From the NCBI RefSeq assembly GCF_009905375.1, contig NW_027417518.1, positions 62,001-126,000 on the forward strand: 64,000 nt of DNA, written 5' to 3'. Made by a program: the position numbers and the translations under genes. The notes below the pieces were generated by a model. The model did not search any database, had not been told where the DNA came from, and worked only from the letters and a program-made list of their open reading frames with translations. This DNA is from Apium graveolens. Its lineage: Eukaryota; Streptophyta; Magnoliopsida; Apiales; Apiaceae. Below are positions 1 to 12,000 of the stretch, piece after piece; position 1 is the first letter of the stretch, and every line of letters starts with the position of its first letter.

Positions 1-1502
1 TGTTGTGTCCAACCATGCCCATGCTCAATACTTTCCCTGACTTCCAACTTAAATAAATTATTTCTGGTAATTTGATTTCTGGGATATCAGTGGATGAGAA
101 ACAGATCCTGCAACCATGCATACAAACTTTATTTGAGTAAATAATTATGGCTTAAACAATTAAAAGGAGCACATTTATTGTGACTGAGACATTTTCTTAA
201 ACGGTGACAACACCTACCAGTAGTTTTTGCATGCTTAGTTGAAACTGGATTTATATTAGGCATGAAAGGACAAGATCTCTTTGCTTTTCTGCTCCCTTGA
301 GCTCTAAAGAACTCTTGTCCTGTGAACGTCAAGATTACATTTAATTATAGACCGTTCAAGTTAACAATGTATAATTAGCAAACAATATTAATATATGATC
401 ATTTACTTGGACCTCAGAATGGGTATAATTACCATTGCTTGAAGAAGGCCTTTCCCTTGTTTGTTGCAGAGTTTGAGTTCCGATACCTTTTCCAGCAGAT
501 ACCTTATTCTCCATCCATATCAATTCTTTCATTGGACGGGTTTTTTTGTTTTCTCTTTCGTCGTCACTGTCAATGACATCAGTGAACACATTCAAAGCTT
601 TATCAACCTCTTCTACAACAACATCAGTTTCGAAACCTGGCATGATTAATTGTTGTTAGTTAAATAAGTATTGTATTTTAACTACAACTAGCTTTACAAC
701 CCATGGACGCACTGATCTTCATTATAATATTTGTTGTTGGCACAATTCGAACCTGAAAAATTTAGTAGTGTATAAATAATAATATAAATATTTGTTTGAG
801 TAGTGTATATTTTTTTAATATTTGAATCTAACTGTACTAATCATTGATTAAAAAGATCCGACGGTCATAAATGGGGATAACCAAACCAACCAAAAAAAAT
901 ATACCAAATTATACCTCATTCCGGTTATTATTGTATATAATAGTATAGATTTGGAAACAATAGCGAGGAAGTTTTCCTAAATTTCAATTTCTCGTCCAAT
1001 TTATAATCCAATGTAAAAAGAAGAAAGCAAATATATAGGGATATAAGTGCACCTGAAGTTTCTCGCTCAAATGAAGTGTACTTTCTCTGTGATGCTTGAG
1101 AGGTTTCCGGTAGTTGAGGTTGATCAGATGTCATAATTTCTACCGCTACGCTCGCTAGCAATTGTAGTCAAACATTATATGGGATCTCTGCTTCACTTTC
1201 ACCAATACTGTGGACCATGTTCACGTCCTTTGCAGAGGTTTAGTATTGTTCTTTTTCTGGGAACCTATCCATAATTAGCTTTTGTTACAGATCAAATAAC
1301 AATAATTAAAAAACAACCATGTAAAGAACATACCTATGTAGTGTTTTCAAATCCAAAGTATATTGGGAGCAAAAAATAGAATATAGATATCACTTATATA
1401 ATACATAAACATAATACGGTAACCCAACACCTCTTGGTTTAGCCTTTTTGTGGGTTTGAATCTTGTCAAAAATAAGGGGTGTGTGTGTCTATTTATGTTT
1501 AA

Positions 1503-1986
1503 GAGGGGTGTATTCAATCAAGATTTTGAAATATTTATCTGGGTTTTTGAAATGAAGGGGCATTCAATTAAGATTTTAAAAAATCTTTTAAAATCTGATG
1601 GTATTTAATAGTGATTAGAAAATCTTTTAAAATCTGAGTGTATTCAATTTAGATTTTAAAAAATCTACCAAAATTTGACGACATTATTCAATTTGAATTT
1701 TTAAAAGTCCATCAAAATCGGATGGTATTCAAAAGTCTGTGAATTTTTTTATTTGAAAACCTTGTGGAGTTTGATGGATGTACTCGTTCATTTTTAATCT
1801 TTTGAAATCTCTTTAAAATACATGAAATTTTGAAGGATTTCTCGAAATTTTACAAAATCAGTTAGACTCTACAAGATTTTTTTATCAACTCCATCAAAAC
1901 CCACAAACAATTAAAATCAACGAAAAATCTTTTAAAAACCATGGATTATTATTGATCCTTTAAAATGTGAAATGAATACACCCCTC
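1503..1986. mobile_element. MITE-like element, copy 1
   Basis: A 484 bp AT-rich segment with no coding capacity. It is bounded by an inverted repeat: GAGGGGTGTATTCA at the left and TGAATACACCCCTC at the right. The interior repeats a motif around AGATTTTAAAAAATCTTTTAAAATCTG, which is itself nearly self-complementary. No clear target-site duplication is visible, so the superfamily (PIF/Harbinger or hAT are candidates) is open. A second copy lies at 59969-60448. Confidence 0.6.
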
Positions 1987-2040
1987 CAAGTAACAAAAAA
2001 AAGTAAACATGATGGAAGTCTATCTTCCTCCATCAACCCT

Positions 2041-3239
2041 GAGCTTAATTGAAAAATCTTGAGCAGTAGTGCTTGAAGTGACAAAACAGAAACGAATTGA
2101 ACTCAGATGAACTTTTAATCAAACAAAGTTTTAAGATACCGAATAATTATGTGTAACTTTACCGAACTAATATTCTTGTCTAAACTCGAGTTCAGTATAT
2201 TCGAAATGAACACAAATCGTTCACGAATATATAGAGATTAACCGAAAACGAACTGTTTATGAACATTATATATTATTTTAAATAATTATATATTTAATTA
2301 AATATAAATTAATAATAATATATATTTTATATTCCACTATTTTTATCGAATCAAACTCGAGTTTAAGGAATGAGTCGAACTCGACCTGAACACAAACCGA
2401 CCTCAAGTCGAACATCTTGAAAACTTGATTATGTTCATTAAAATTATCGAACAAATTATGTTGTTCGAACTCGTTTTCGATAAGAGAAATTGAATGAAAT
2501 TATCGAACTCATACAAGGACGAACTTGAACGAGTTTGACGAAAATCATGTTTTTTAATCCCTTAAGAAAATATAAGTAATGGAAAAGGAATATCGTATCG
2601 AGAAACGTTGACAATTCACATTCATATTACTAGAGTCTATAGACAATGACTTTGCACTGTCTTCTAGTTCGTTCGATCTTTTATTAGCAGGATCAACACT
2701 ATAAAGGGAAATCTCACGGACACAAGCTTTACATCGCTACCACCTATGACGAGAAACATCTAGTGATCCTCGTTGTTGCTCTCATGTACTTTTATTTATA
2801 CCATTGACTGGGATGCAAGCCATCGGGTTTTCATTTCTCACATCAGCCACCTACTCCAAGACCACATACATAAAGTAATTTATTTATGTATCACAATAAT
2901 TAAATATTAAGTAAACTACCCTTAAAAAATCTCAAGATATTTGAAAAGGCTTGAATTTGTTAAAGTGTTATATTCAACTATTTCTACACCCGCATAGTGC
3001 ACAAATCGAGCACATAACAAATTTTAAAGAAGAGGATGGGAGGGCTCGACCACCTGGGATATCATAATTTAAAATCAAGATCTCTCTAAATCTTGGGGTA
3101 TTACGACAACTCCATGATTGATTCAAATATTATTCAACAAAAAATGTTATAAAACACAAAACTTTCAAGATGTCTCATAGTATGCATTATATATATGTTC
3201 AGGAAAGCTAAGTCCACATTTATATCCACATAGATATAT
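2041..3239. other. Intergenic, no gene seen
   Basis: AT-rich DNA. Around 2160-2540 there are many scattered CGAACTC and GAGTTCG motifs, partly as inverted pairs. I see no coding signal. The same stretch recurs in the second copy of the segment. Confidence 0.5.
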
Positions 3240-3499
3240 TCAAGAAAGTGAGATGCATATAAGCAAGGGGAAAGAGGGTAACCTCACCGAAAAAGGCTGG
3301 CAATTTAAATTCTCCTCTTTTCGTAGCACATCTGAATTCATTGAGTTTGTGGATGATGAATCTATTACGTCGGCAAGTTCATTCACAAGCTTTGGCTCAC
3401 CTTCTATGGAAGTATAAGAACAGTTCTTCTTCATTCTAAACTAAATCCATAGCACCACTGGAAATAGAATAAAATTTTATTGGAATCGCCAATGGTATG

Positions 3500-4059
3500 T
3501 GATATGGATAAAAATACGTCCTAAAGACACATTAATATCGCATTAATTATACTTGGGCTTCTTGTCCGAAAAGTCCAATACAGGTCTGTCTGGTCCAAGC
3601 TTCGTAGCAGGCATGTCTGGTTTAAGCTTCGTAACAGGCCTACGATGGCCCAAGCAAGCAAGGCCCACCATCGGAGGTCATCCAAGTCCACGAACACGAG
3701 CTGTTCACGGACTAGGCCCAATACGGCTGGAAGAGCAGAGACATGTGTTCTAAATGGACTCAAAGTCCTACATAGAAGGTTCTAGATCCCCTTCCCCAAG
3801 AGGACTCCTATTCACAATTTAAGTGGGAGACTTGTCCACCAAGTCTCCCAACAGAAGTCTAACCCTAGACTCACCACTATATAAAGGGCTCTACCCCTCA
3901 ATCTAGAACTACGTTTTTTGGCTTTATTCTCTACAACACAGAGATACGTAGGCATCTTGCTAGGACCGATAATATCGAACACAAGAGCATCCATTAAAGC
4001 TCGAAGCTCACCAACCCTAGCATTAAATACTAAAGTATGCAGGTTTTTATTCCACAACA
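3500..4059 (+). repeat. Gypsy 5' LTR
   Basis: 560 bp, TGATA...ACAACA. It pairs with 13638-14191 and with the LTR at 62055-62613. It shares several private bases with the latter rather than with its own 3' partner, for example in the stretch after GTCCAAGCTTCGTAGCA. That is expected if 3500 and 62055 are duplicates of one insertion. Confidence 0.93.
3878..3885 (+). promoter_or_regulatory. TATA box in gypsy LTR
   Basis: TATATAAA followed by GGG, about 180 bp before the LTR end. The motif is conserved in the other two LTR copies, near 14010 and 62433. Its position fits the promoter at the U3/R boundary. Confidence 0.6.
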
Positions 4060-4080
4060 TTTGGCGCCGTCTATAGGAAG
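4060..4080 (+). other. Gypsy primer binding site
   Basis: TTTGGCGCCGTCTATAGGA lies immediately after the 5' LTR. TGGCGCCGT matches the complement of the plant tRNA-Asp 3' end, the primer commonly used by Tat and Athila elements; beyond that the match decays. Confidence 0.75.
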
Positions 4081-4092
4081 ACTACACCAACC

Positions 4093-5697
4093 ATGGTGAA
4101 TACACGACGAAGAAACAATGGTGGAACAGACACTCCTGTTCCACAACGAACAGTCGCATCAGTGGTGAAAGTACCACCTCACTCAACTAATGCCTCCTCA
4201 CAAGGAGCAACCCTGGTAGGGGCAACTGAGGCTCAGCCACAAGGGTCGAATCCCCCGGCTCCTCAAGGGACGAATCCCTAGTTGTAGTAGGTACTTGCAC
4301 CTGTAAGCTCTCAGCCCGTTGGGTATGAGTACTCGATGATCGTGACCACTAACCCCCCTTACGGGATGCCTCTATACCCTGAAGTTGAAGGGAGTGGACA
4401 CTCTGATAGGGGTGAAGTACAAGGGTGGACACCCTAATACATACGTGGCTTGGCTCCTATTCCGGAGGATCAAGAATTCTCTGGACCTTATACTGAAAGA
4501 GACTCGTAATCATCTGGTGATGATGTTAATCCAAGAAGGAGACATGCTGGCAAAGAACCAATGGCTGATACAGAAAAATGCTTCAGGAGCACTCAAGGGA
4601 TGATCCCCCAAGACGTTCAAGAGAGGATCAGGACTCATGAAGTTGACGCATGACATAGAGGCACAACTGACTCCAAGACCCCCACTTGCTCGAAGACGAA
4701 GAGGTCCTCCCCTAATCATAGATCTGGATGGTCCAATACCAAGAAGGGCAGTTGCCCCAAGGGCTGATCCAAGTGATCTTATAGCCCTAGAAGATCCCGA
4801 TGATCCAAACCCACCATTCACTGATGAGTTAATGAACACTCACATTTCTAGGAAGTTCAAGATGCCCATCGTCAAAGCATACGATGGTACTGTTGACCCT
4901 GCTAACCATGTTAGGACGTTCTCTAATGCCCTGCTGCTACACCCCGTGAACGACGCTATTAAGTGTCAGGCCTTCCCTCAAACCCTGTCGGGTATGGCTC
5001 AAAGGTGGTATAGTCGTCTGCCTCCGAACTCTATTGGATCCTTTAAGGACTTGAGACAAGCTTTTATCAAGCAATTCATAATTGGCAGAGTGCACGAGAA
5101 GAGTTCAGCCTCTCTCATGGGCATAATCCAAGTAGTAAAGGAGTCCTTGAGAGAGTATCTGAATTGGTTTATGAAGGAGGCTTTGAAGGTCCCTGATCTT
5201 GATGATAAGGTAGCTATGATAGCCCTATAGCAAGGGACTAGAGATGAGTTCTTTAAGATGTCCCTGGCTAAATTCCCTCCCGAGAGTATGCTACAGCTCC
5301 AGGATAGAGCCGAAAAGTATATCAAGATGGAGGAGAGTATGAAGAAGACAGCTGTGAATAACGAACCTACTGGAAACAAGAAGAGAAAGACGGATCAGGA
5401 GTATGACGCTAAGGACAAGTACCCATGAATTAGCAAAAGCTCTGACTCCTCCTCTTTTAAGAAGAATCAGCAACCAAGGTTTGCTGGGTATGCGAGGTTG
5501 AACGCTCCAAGGAGCCATATCCTTATGGAAATTGAGAAGGACAAAGACTTCAAATGGCCGAAGCCACTAAGGGGGACCCCGAGAAAAGAGATAAGAGTAG
5601 GTACTGCAGGTTTCACAAAGATGTTGGTCATGATACTGACAATTGTAGGAAACTCAAGGACGAGATTGAGTATCTGATCTGAAGGGGAAAGTTTGGA
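4093..5697 (+). pseudogene. Gypsy gag (capsid and zinc knuckle), broken
   Basis: Starts at MVNTRRRNN just after the primer site. Gag forms the capsid shell in which the RNA genome is reverse transcribed. An early TAG stops the frame at 4279-4281. The conserved retrotransposon gag domain lies in 4637-5230, with KFKMPIVKAYDGTVDPANHV and the WYSRLPPNSIGSFKDL region. A TAG follows at 5228-5230, after which the family sequence continues to about 5427. A CCHC-type knuckle (C-x6-H-x4-H-x4-C variant) lies near 5605-5646 and a TGA at 5680-5682. The homologous frame at 63154-64000 stays open, so some of these breaks are private to this copy. Confidence 0.85.
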
Positions 5698-5883
5698 CTT
5701 TTCACCAAGGGTGAAGAGGCCGGAGGCCAAAAGAGAGATAATGATCGAAGAGATGATGATCAGAGGGGTAACGACAGAGATCACAACCCACAGCCCTGAG
5801 GGCCGGTAATTAATATAATCTTAGGGGGTCCAACAGCTGCTGACACTACAAGGAACTCCCGAAAAGCTTATGCAAGAGAAGTA

Positions 5884-6453
5884 ATGAGCATAGTTGGGGA
5901 ACCATCTAAGCGTTCTAAGTCAGAGATGACACTTGAATTTGGTGACCCGGACCTTGAAGGTTTGAAATTTCCTCAGGATGATCCTCTGGTTATCACTCCG
6001 ATAATTGGAAATTGTCCTGTTATCATGATGGGCTATAATGACTCTCAACTAACTCCATCTGACGCACCCATCTATGGGTTTAACCATGGGGAATGTAAAG
6101 TCGAGGGAGCAATATAACTTCTCGTAAGTATCGGGGAAGAGCCCAGGGAGGCCACACAAATGTTGAACTTTCAGGTTGTCAAGGCAGCCTCTACCTACAA
6201 TGCCATAATGGGTAGGACAGGGATCCACGCTTTTATGGCTGTGCCCTCAACTTACCACATGGTACTGAAGTTCCCGACTAAGAACGGTGTTGGAGAATCA
6301 AGAGGAGATCAGAAAATGGCCCGTAGTTGCTATGTCACAGCACTTAGGCCCGATGGAACCGAGGGGCTGGTTTTCCCCATAGAAGACATGGACGCCGAGA
6401 AAATGATGAACTATGAGGAAAGCCAGCTGAGGACTTGGTCCGAATTCGCTTAG
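5884..6453 (+). pseudogene. Gypsy aspartic protease region, catalytic core deleted
   Basis: The flanks of a Tat-type protease are readable: the segment ending LVITPIIGNCPV, then GYNDSQLTPSDAPIYGF, then the C-terminal part with TYNAIMGRTGIHA. The stretch that should hold the catalytic D(T/S)G box is missing near 6022, where NCPV runs directly into IMMGYND. A stop also splits the region at 6115-6117. The enzyme normally matures Gag-Pol. This copy could not make an active protease. Confidence 0.8.
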
Positions 6454-7430
6454 ATCCCTTAGACCCGAAAAAGGTCACATACTTTGGGGCATCTTTGGAC
6501 AAGCCCTTGAAGGGTCGAATAACAACTTTCCTCCAAGAGAACAATGATGTATTCACTTGGACAACAGCTGATATGTCTGGGATTGACCCGAACCTTATAA
6601 CTCATAGGTTGAACATTGATCCAACTCGAAAGGCTGTAAAGCAAAAGAAGAGAACGCATGCCCCTTATAGGCTGGAAGCCATTAAGCAGGAGGTAGAGAA
6701 GCTTTTAAAAATTGGATTTATTGAGGAAATACAATTCCCTGAATGGTTGGCCAACCCCGTAATGGTTAAGAAGGCCAATGGAAAGTGGAGAATGTGCATT
6801 GAGTTCACTGATTTGAATGATGCATGTCCCAAAGACTGTTACCCCTACCAAGGATTGATACCCTGATCGATGCCACTGCTGGACATGAAATGCTAAGCTT
6901 TATGAATGGCTTCAGTGGTTACAATCAAATTAGAATGCATAAAGATGAGACCCCCGATGTATCTTTCATAACCGACTTTGGTTTATTTTGTTATCTTTTT
7001 ATGGCTTTTGGACTTAAGAATGCAGGAGCTACTTATCAAAGACTGGTAAATAAGATATTAGCCCATCTAATTGGGAAGACCATGGAGGTCTATGTCAATG
7101 ACAAGTTAGTCAAAAGCCTAAGCAAGGTCGATCATATTAGCCACCTCAGAGAGGCATTTGAAGTGTTGAGACACCACAAGATGATTTTAAACCCAACCAA
7201 GTGTGCTTTTGGCGTTGGGTCTAAAAATTTTTGGGCCATATGGTCTTAAAAAGGGGGAAAGAGGCCAACCGCGACAAGATCAAATCCATCCTAGACATGG
7301 AGTCACCACACTCCATCAAGTGCAATCAGAAGATTACAGGAAGAATTGCAGCTCTAGGGAGGTTCATCTCCAACTCTGGAGACAAATTCCTACCCTTTTT
7401 CAAAACCCTTAAGAAGGCGAAGGATTTTTA
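6435..7430 (+). pseudogene. Gypsy reverse transcriptase, frameshifted, YVND active site
   Basis: The reverse transcriptase copies element RNA into DNA. Seen here are the palm and fingers motifs: FPEWLANPVMVKKANGKWRM, then (after a frameshift near 6843) RIDTLIDATAGHEMLSFMNG, GFSGYNQIRMHKDE and AFGLKNAGATYQRLVNK. The catalytic box at 7091-7102 reads YVND where YVDD is expected, so one metal-binding aspartate is lost. A further frameshift near 7225 precedes the thumb/connection part (KITGRIAALGRFIS), which ends at a TAA near 7429-7431. Confidence 0.9.
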
Positions 7431-7476
7431 ATGGACAGCTGAGAGCCAAGGGGTCTTTGGACACCTGAAGAAGTAC

Positions 7477-7917
7477 ATGACTGAAGACCCATTGTTGGCT
7501 AAACCAAGTCCGGAGGACACTCTCTATTTGTACCTCGCAGTGTCTGAACAAGCCGTGAGTGCGGTCCTCGTAAAAGAAGAGCAGAAGCTCCAAAAGCCTG
7601 TATACTATGTAAGCAAGGTGCTCCATGAAGCAGAGTTAAATTACTCTACCACGGAAAAGTTCGCGCTTTCTCTCATCACAGCCTCGAGGAAGTTGAGACC
7701 ATACTTCCAGGCTCACAAGATTGAAGTCTTGACGGACCAGCCATTGAGAAATATTCTTCATAGCCCAAAGGCCAGTGGAGGGCTCATCAAGTGGGCAATT
7801 GAGTTGGGAGAATTCGATATTAAGTATAAGCCTCGAACGGCCATCAAGGCTCAGGCCTTAGCAGATTTTGTGGTTGAATGTACTATTAACGACCAAGAAG
7901 TCGGGGGCAAGAGATAG
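7477..7917 (+). pseudogene. Gypsy RNase H domain (retroviral type)
   Basis: An open stretch of 146 residues with the order typical of Ty3/gypsy RNase H: LYLAVSEQAVSAVLVKEE, KPVYYVSKVLHEAELNYS, LITASRKLRPYFQAHKI, TDQPLRNILH and the end of the domain at ADFVVE. It removes RNA from the RNA/DNA hybrid. It is uninterrupted locally but separated from the reverse transcriptase by stops. Confidence 0.88.
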
Positions 7918-7949
7918 TAACCCCGGTAGATAGGGAGACGGAAGAAGAA

Positions 7950-8687
7950 ACAACTCTGAAAGAATATTGGATTCTCCATTTAGACGGGGCGTCAAAAACA
8001 AAATCTAGCGGCGCAGGCCTAGTATTGCAAAGTCCTGATGGGTTTACGATTGAGTATTCTTTGAATTTCGATTTTTCTACTACAAATAATGAAGCAAAAT
8101 ATGAAGCATTGATAGCTGGCTTAGGCTTGGCTAGAGCTGTGAAGGCCAAAAACATGAAGGTCTGTGGAGACTCGAGACTTGTAGTCGCTCAAGTTAATTG
8201 GGAATTTGAGGCCAAGAATGATACTATGGCCAAGTACCTGAGAGTCGTAAAGGGCATACTAACTCAGTTCGATGAATGGTATGCAGAACATGTTCCAAGA
8301 GAGGAGAACACTACAGCGGATGCCTTATCTCAGTTCGGCTCACCCGAAATCGAGAACTATCCAAGAAGTATTTACTTCCAGGTTTTGAAGACCCCTACTA
8401 TTAATGTCATAAATCTGATAGCACTAGTTGGTGTGGCAAGCTGTTGGATAGACCCGATCAAAACCCACTTAGAAACTGGGTGGCTCCCCGATGATGCCCA
8501 AGAGGCACGTAAGTTATCGGTTAGGGCATTGAGATACTCACTGATTGAAGGCCTTCTTTACAAAAGTTCCTTTGTTATTCCGTACTTAAAATGCTTAAGA
8601 CCTTTTGAAGCAGATGAGGCACTTAAAGAGCCCATAAAGGGATTTATGGACAACACTTGGGGGGCAGGGCCCTCGCTCACAAGATAA
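7950..8687 (+). pseudogene. Gypsy second (archaeal-type) RNase H
   Basis: A second RNase H follows the first, the feature that defines the Tat lineage of plant gypsy elements. All four acidic positions can be seen: D in LHLDGASKTKSSGAG, E in TTNNEAKYEALIAGL, D in VCGDSRLVVAQV and D in ENTTADALSQF. The frame then runs into the integrase linker and stops at 8685-8687 after a frameshift. The start lies just after a TAG at about 7917; no initiator is expected in a polyprotein. Confidence 0.88.
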
Positions 8688-9676
8688 CTCGGTTGGGGTT
8701 CTACTGGCCAACTATGCTAGCCGATACAAAGGCTTATGTAAAAAAATGTAACAGGTTCCAGAGGCACGCTCCAATAGTATGACAGCCCCCAGAGAGGCTT
8801 ACATCGATCAACACACCCATTCCTTTTGCAATGTGGGGAATGGACATACTTGGACCATTTCCTGTAGCATCAGGACAGAGGAAGTTCATTGTGGTATCAA
8901 TAGACTACTTTACGATGTGGATTGAGGCTAAGGCACCAGCCAAGATAACCACCAAGCAAATTTCCCAATTCTTCTGGGAGAACGTGATATGCCGGTATGG
9001 AATCCCACACATCCTTTTCACGGATAATGGGAAATAATTTGATAATGAATAGTTCAGAGAGTACTGCGACGATAACAGCATAGAACTTCGCTTTACCTCG
9101 GTTGCACATCCTCAGGCAAAACGGGAAAGCAGAAGTTGATAACAAAATCATCCTTGATGGACTTAAGAAGAGGTTTGAACGCTCGGGAAACACTTGGATG
9201 GATGAGTTGCTGCCTATACTATGGGCATTTGTACCACCTGCAAAGTGACAACTGAAGCTACCACATTCATGCTGGCTTACGGAGCTGAGCCAATGGTGCC
9301 CCTTGAGATCACTTATGGATTCCCTAGTATTGAAGTTTACGAGCCAGAAACCAACGAACAAGGCATGAGGCTCGCTCTTGATCTCATTGCCGAGGTCAGA
9401 GATGAGGCCAACCCCCGTAATGCAGAGCATCAATGAAGAGCCTCCCTCTATTACAATAGAAGGGTTAAAGAAAGGTTCTTTTACCTAGGAGACTTTATCT
9501 TAAGAAAGATTGTGGCATCAGGAGTTGAAGAGAAAGAAATGCTAACCCATAACTGGGAAATGCCGTATAAGGACAAGAAAATATTAGGATGAGGATCCTA
9601 CAAGTTGGAAACCCTGAGCGGTGACAAAGTGCCTCATACCTGGCACGTTTCAAACCTGAAGGTTTATTTTGTTTAG
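8640..9676 (+). pseudogene. Gypsy integrase, several stops
   Basis: Integrase joins the cDNA to host DNA. The N-terminal zinc domain is readable near 8660-8770 (KITRLGFYWPTMLADTKAYV, then KKCNRFQRH, in which the second Cys of CxxC is Phe). The catalytic triad is visible: D in WGMDILGPFP (8843-8845), D in FTDNGK (9023-9025) and E in GKAEVDN (9132-9134). Stops occur at 9035-9037, 9050 and 9434-9436, with frameshifts between. The C-terminal part (GSYKLETLSGDKVPHTWHVS) ends near 9676. Confidence 0.87.
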
Positions 9677-11596
9677 GACATGAAAGACATGTTCTTAGTA
9701 CTTAGTAGTAAATGGAGGAATAAGGTGTACCAGTGCACGAGCATCTAATGAATAAAAGTCCTGAATGACTAAAGTACCGAAAATGAAAGAAGAATATGAA
9801 ATCAAATTACAAATGCAGGAGATCCTGAAGGCTTATAGATCAAGTCATGATGAACAATTAGGTTACACACCGAAGATGTTCAAGTCCATGAAGGACCATA
9901 AATAGATAAAAGCCACACACGACAAACAAAGCCATGCAAGGCCTAAACACCGATGGACAATCTATAGTCCAAAATTAGATGATTGGCCCATAGTGGCAAC
10001 CTCAGAAATAACCCAAAGGCTAGGAAAGCCCCACAAATTTACCATATCCTGGTAATAGCTATGAATAGAGCCAATGGACATATTAACAGAGCGCACCTCA
10101 TCATCATGGGTGTCCATAATGTTGAATAAGTCTTACGACTGTTGATAAATGCTAAGAGAACTCTAGAATCCCAATCCAGAAACTTTCTCTTAAGTTTCTT
10201 TATCAATGAATCCAAGGCCATGTGATCACTCTTTCATTTTGCATTCTTAGTAAAAGAAGCTGCGAAGTAGGTGTTGGCTTAATAAGAAAAAGATATTAGA
10301 AAGCTAACTTCACAAAATGTATTTGGTCGACTAATGTCTACACTACAGACTCAGCCTACCAAAAGAGGTTGATCAGCCTCCATAAAGGCCCTTGACCAAC
10401 TGGATATCCCTCAGAAAGGGCTCCAGCAGTCCGGCCTCCAAGGGAGGCTTTAAGCCAGCCAGGTTCCTCCTTAAATTTGATTTATTGAAAGTTCTAAAAT
10501 GAAGACATGTACCTGATACAAGGCATGAGCCCCACCCATCTCCGCTTCAGAAAGCTGTTCGCCTAATTGGAACAAATTTAATCAATGATAAATTAGGAGG
10601 AAGATAGGAACCCTCGACATAGAGGATTCTAAGGCCATCTTTAACAAGCTTCCTTTGAATTATAAGTACCCATCAAGAAGACGAACATGATAGTTTATGT
10701 TCGAGGCCCGTCACGAACATGATCGAGACATGTTATCCAAGAAAGCAAAAATATTTCCCCCTGACCGACCAGAGGGGTCATGAATGGACCCCTTGGCCGA
10801 GGCCGAGTAGCCATCCATGAAGATCTTTGATCGTCTAAAGGGTCCTGAGATGAGGCCCCCACTCGGTAAGGCACTCCTCGAATAAAAAAGAGAGAAGAAA
10901 GTCTAAGCTACGACTTGATATTGAGAAGATTGAAGTTCAAGAACTTTCACGAAATAAGGTCCTGAAGGGCCAAGAAGCTCTTTACACTGAGGTCGACCAG
11001 GGCCTCAAGTGCTTGGCCGCTATGGCCGACCAAGAGTCCTTGAAGCCGACTCCTCCACATGGAGGGGTTGGCCTGACTAGGACGTCCTCGAAAGAACGTC
11101 TCCAGACATCCGGGACTCATAGGGATGTCCCCCAAATGAAGGTTCGAAGAAAACCATGAACTAGAGCCAAGGGATGCTCCTGGTGAAGATAAGAGCTTCC
11201 ACAGAAACAAATTTCGTGAAGAGTAGAACACTCATGAGGACCCTGTAGGGTTGATTCAGACCCTCCTGAATGTTTTGCGGTGGAACTCATCAGAAATTCC
11301 TTGAGAATTTTTGAAAAAATAGGCGCACAATGAGAACAAGTTTCGTGAAGACTAGAACGTCCATGAGAACAAGTTTCACGAAGGCTAAAGAGTTCATGAG
11401 AACAAATTTCATGAAGACTAGGACGTCCAAGAAAACAAGTTCATGAAGAACAAGACGTTCACTAGGAAACGATCAGAAAAGCATGGCTGAGGCTAAACAC
11501 AAGTCATTAGTCTTAACTGAGGATTGATAACACTAATCACCATGATTAGCAAAACTTATAGAGGTTAAATAAGATTAGCTTTTCAGCCAAATATGA

Positions 11597-12000
11597 GCCA
11601 TAGTGGCCATAACTTACGTGCGGGGAAGCTCTGGCCGACCATCCCACACATGGAGGCCTTTTGGCCTACCCGGAGCCTCCATATCAGAGCCGTGATGGCC
11701 GAAACTTACGTACGGGGAAGCTCCGGATGACCAGGCAACATATGGAGGCCTTTTGGCCTACCAGGACCCTTCGTATCAGAGCCGTCATGACCACAACTTA
11801 TGTGCGGGGAAGCCCCAGCCGACCAGGCAACATATGGAGGCCTTTTGGCCTACCAGAAGCCTCTATATCAGAGCCTTGACGGCCACAACTTATGCTCGGG
11901 TAGCCCTGGCCGACCAGGAAACATTTGAAGGCCTTTTGGCCTACCAGAAGCCTTTGTAGCAGAGCCTTGACGGCCACAACTCACCTCCGTAGTGGCCTTG
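11597..12000 (+). repeat. About 91-bp minisatellite, 4+ copies
   Basis: The phrase (G)CC(A/G)(A/C)AACTTACGTGCGGGGAAGC recurs near 11608, 11698, 11790 and 11882, with a decayed copy near 11972. Each is followed by GGCCGACCA and GGAGGCCTTTTGGCCTACC. The period is 90-92 bp. Confidence 0.85.

Larger units (their letters stand above)
262..3434 (-). pseudogene. Exon-like blocks of an unrecognised gene
   Basis: Several minus-strand blocks look coding and have splice-like edges. The block at 3293-3434 opens with ATG, encodes a Ser/Asn-rich peptide containing LANELADVID-like acidic sequence (as seen: VNELADVIDSSS), and ends at TCG/GTGAGG. Another lies at 1053-1139 and ends at CAG/GTGCAC. A third at 419-638 contains the motif NVFTDVIDSDDE and follows an AG acceptor. 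A short last block at 262-324 ends in TAA. Reading phases do not join cleanly between all blocks, so this may be a decayed gene, a captured fragment, or partly chance. The blocks are retained in the second copy of the segment. I do not recognise the family. Confidence 0.25.
1..5432. repeat. Duplicated segment, copy A
   Basis: This stretch matches 58368-64000 in the same orientation, with scattered substitutions and indels. Shared landmarks, in order, are the opening bases, the exon-like block near 430-640, the MITE, the AT-rich stretch rich in CGAACTC motifs, the exon at 3293-3434, and the gypsy 5' LTR with identical flanking GTATG. Because the gypsy insertion sits at the same site in both copies, the duplication happened after the insertion. 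The left edge lies outside the window. Confidence 0.9.

Noticed and set aside
3521..4060. Minus- and plus-strand open frames in the gypsy LTR
   Set aside because: The same frames recur in the other LTR copies as a by-product of LTR similarity. LTRs of this type are not coding.
8897..9433. 178-residue minus-strand frame
   Set aside because: It lies opposite the integrase domain and is the antisense shadow of that coding.
11661..11959. Plus-strand frames in two registers (about 70 residues each)
   Set aside because: They arise from the roughly 91-bp minisatellite, whose unit lacks stops in two frames. No gene is implied.
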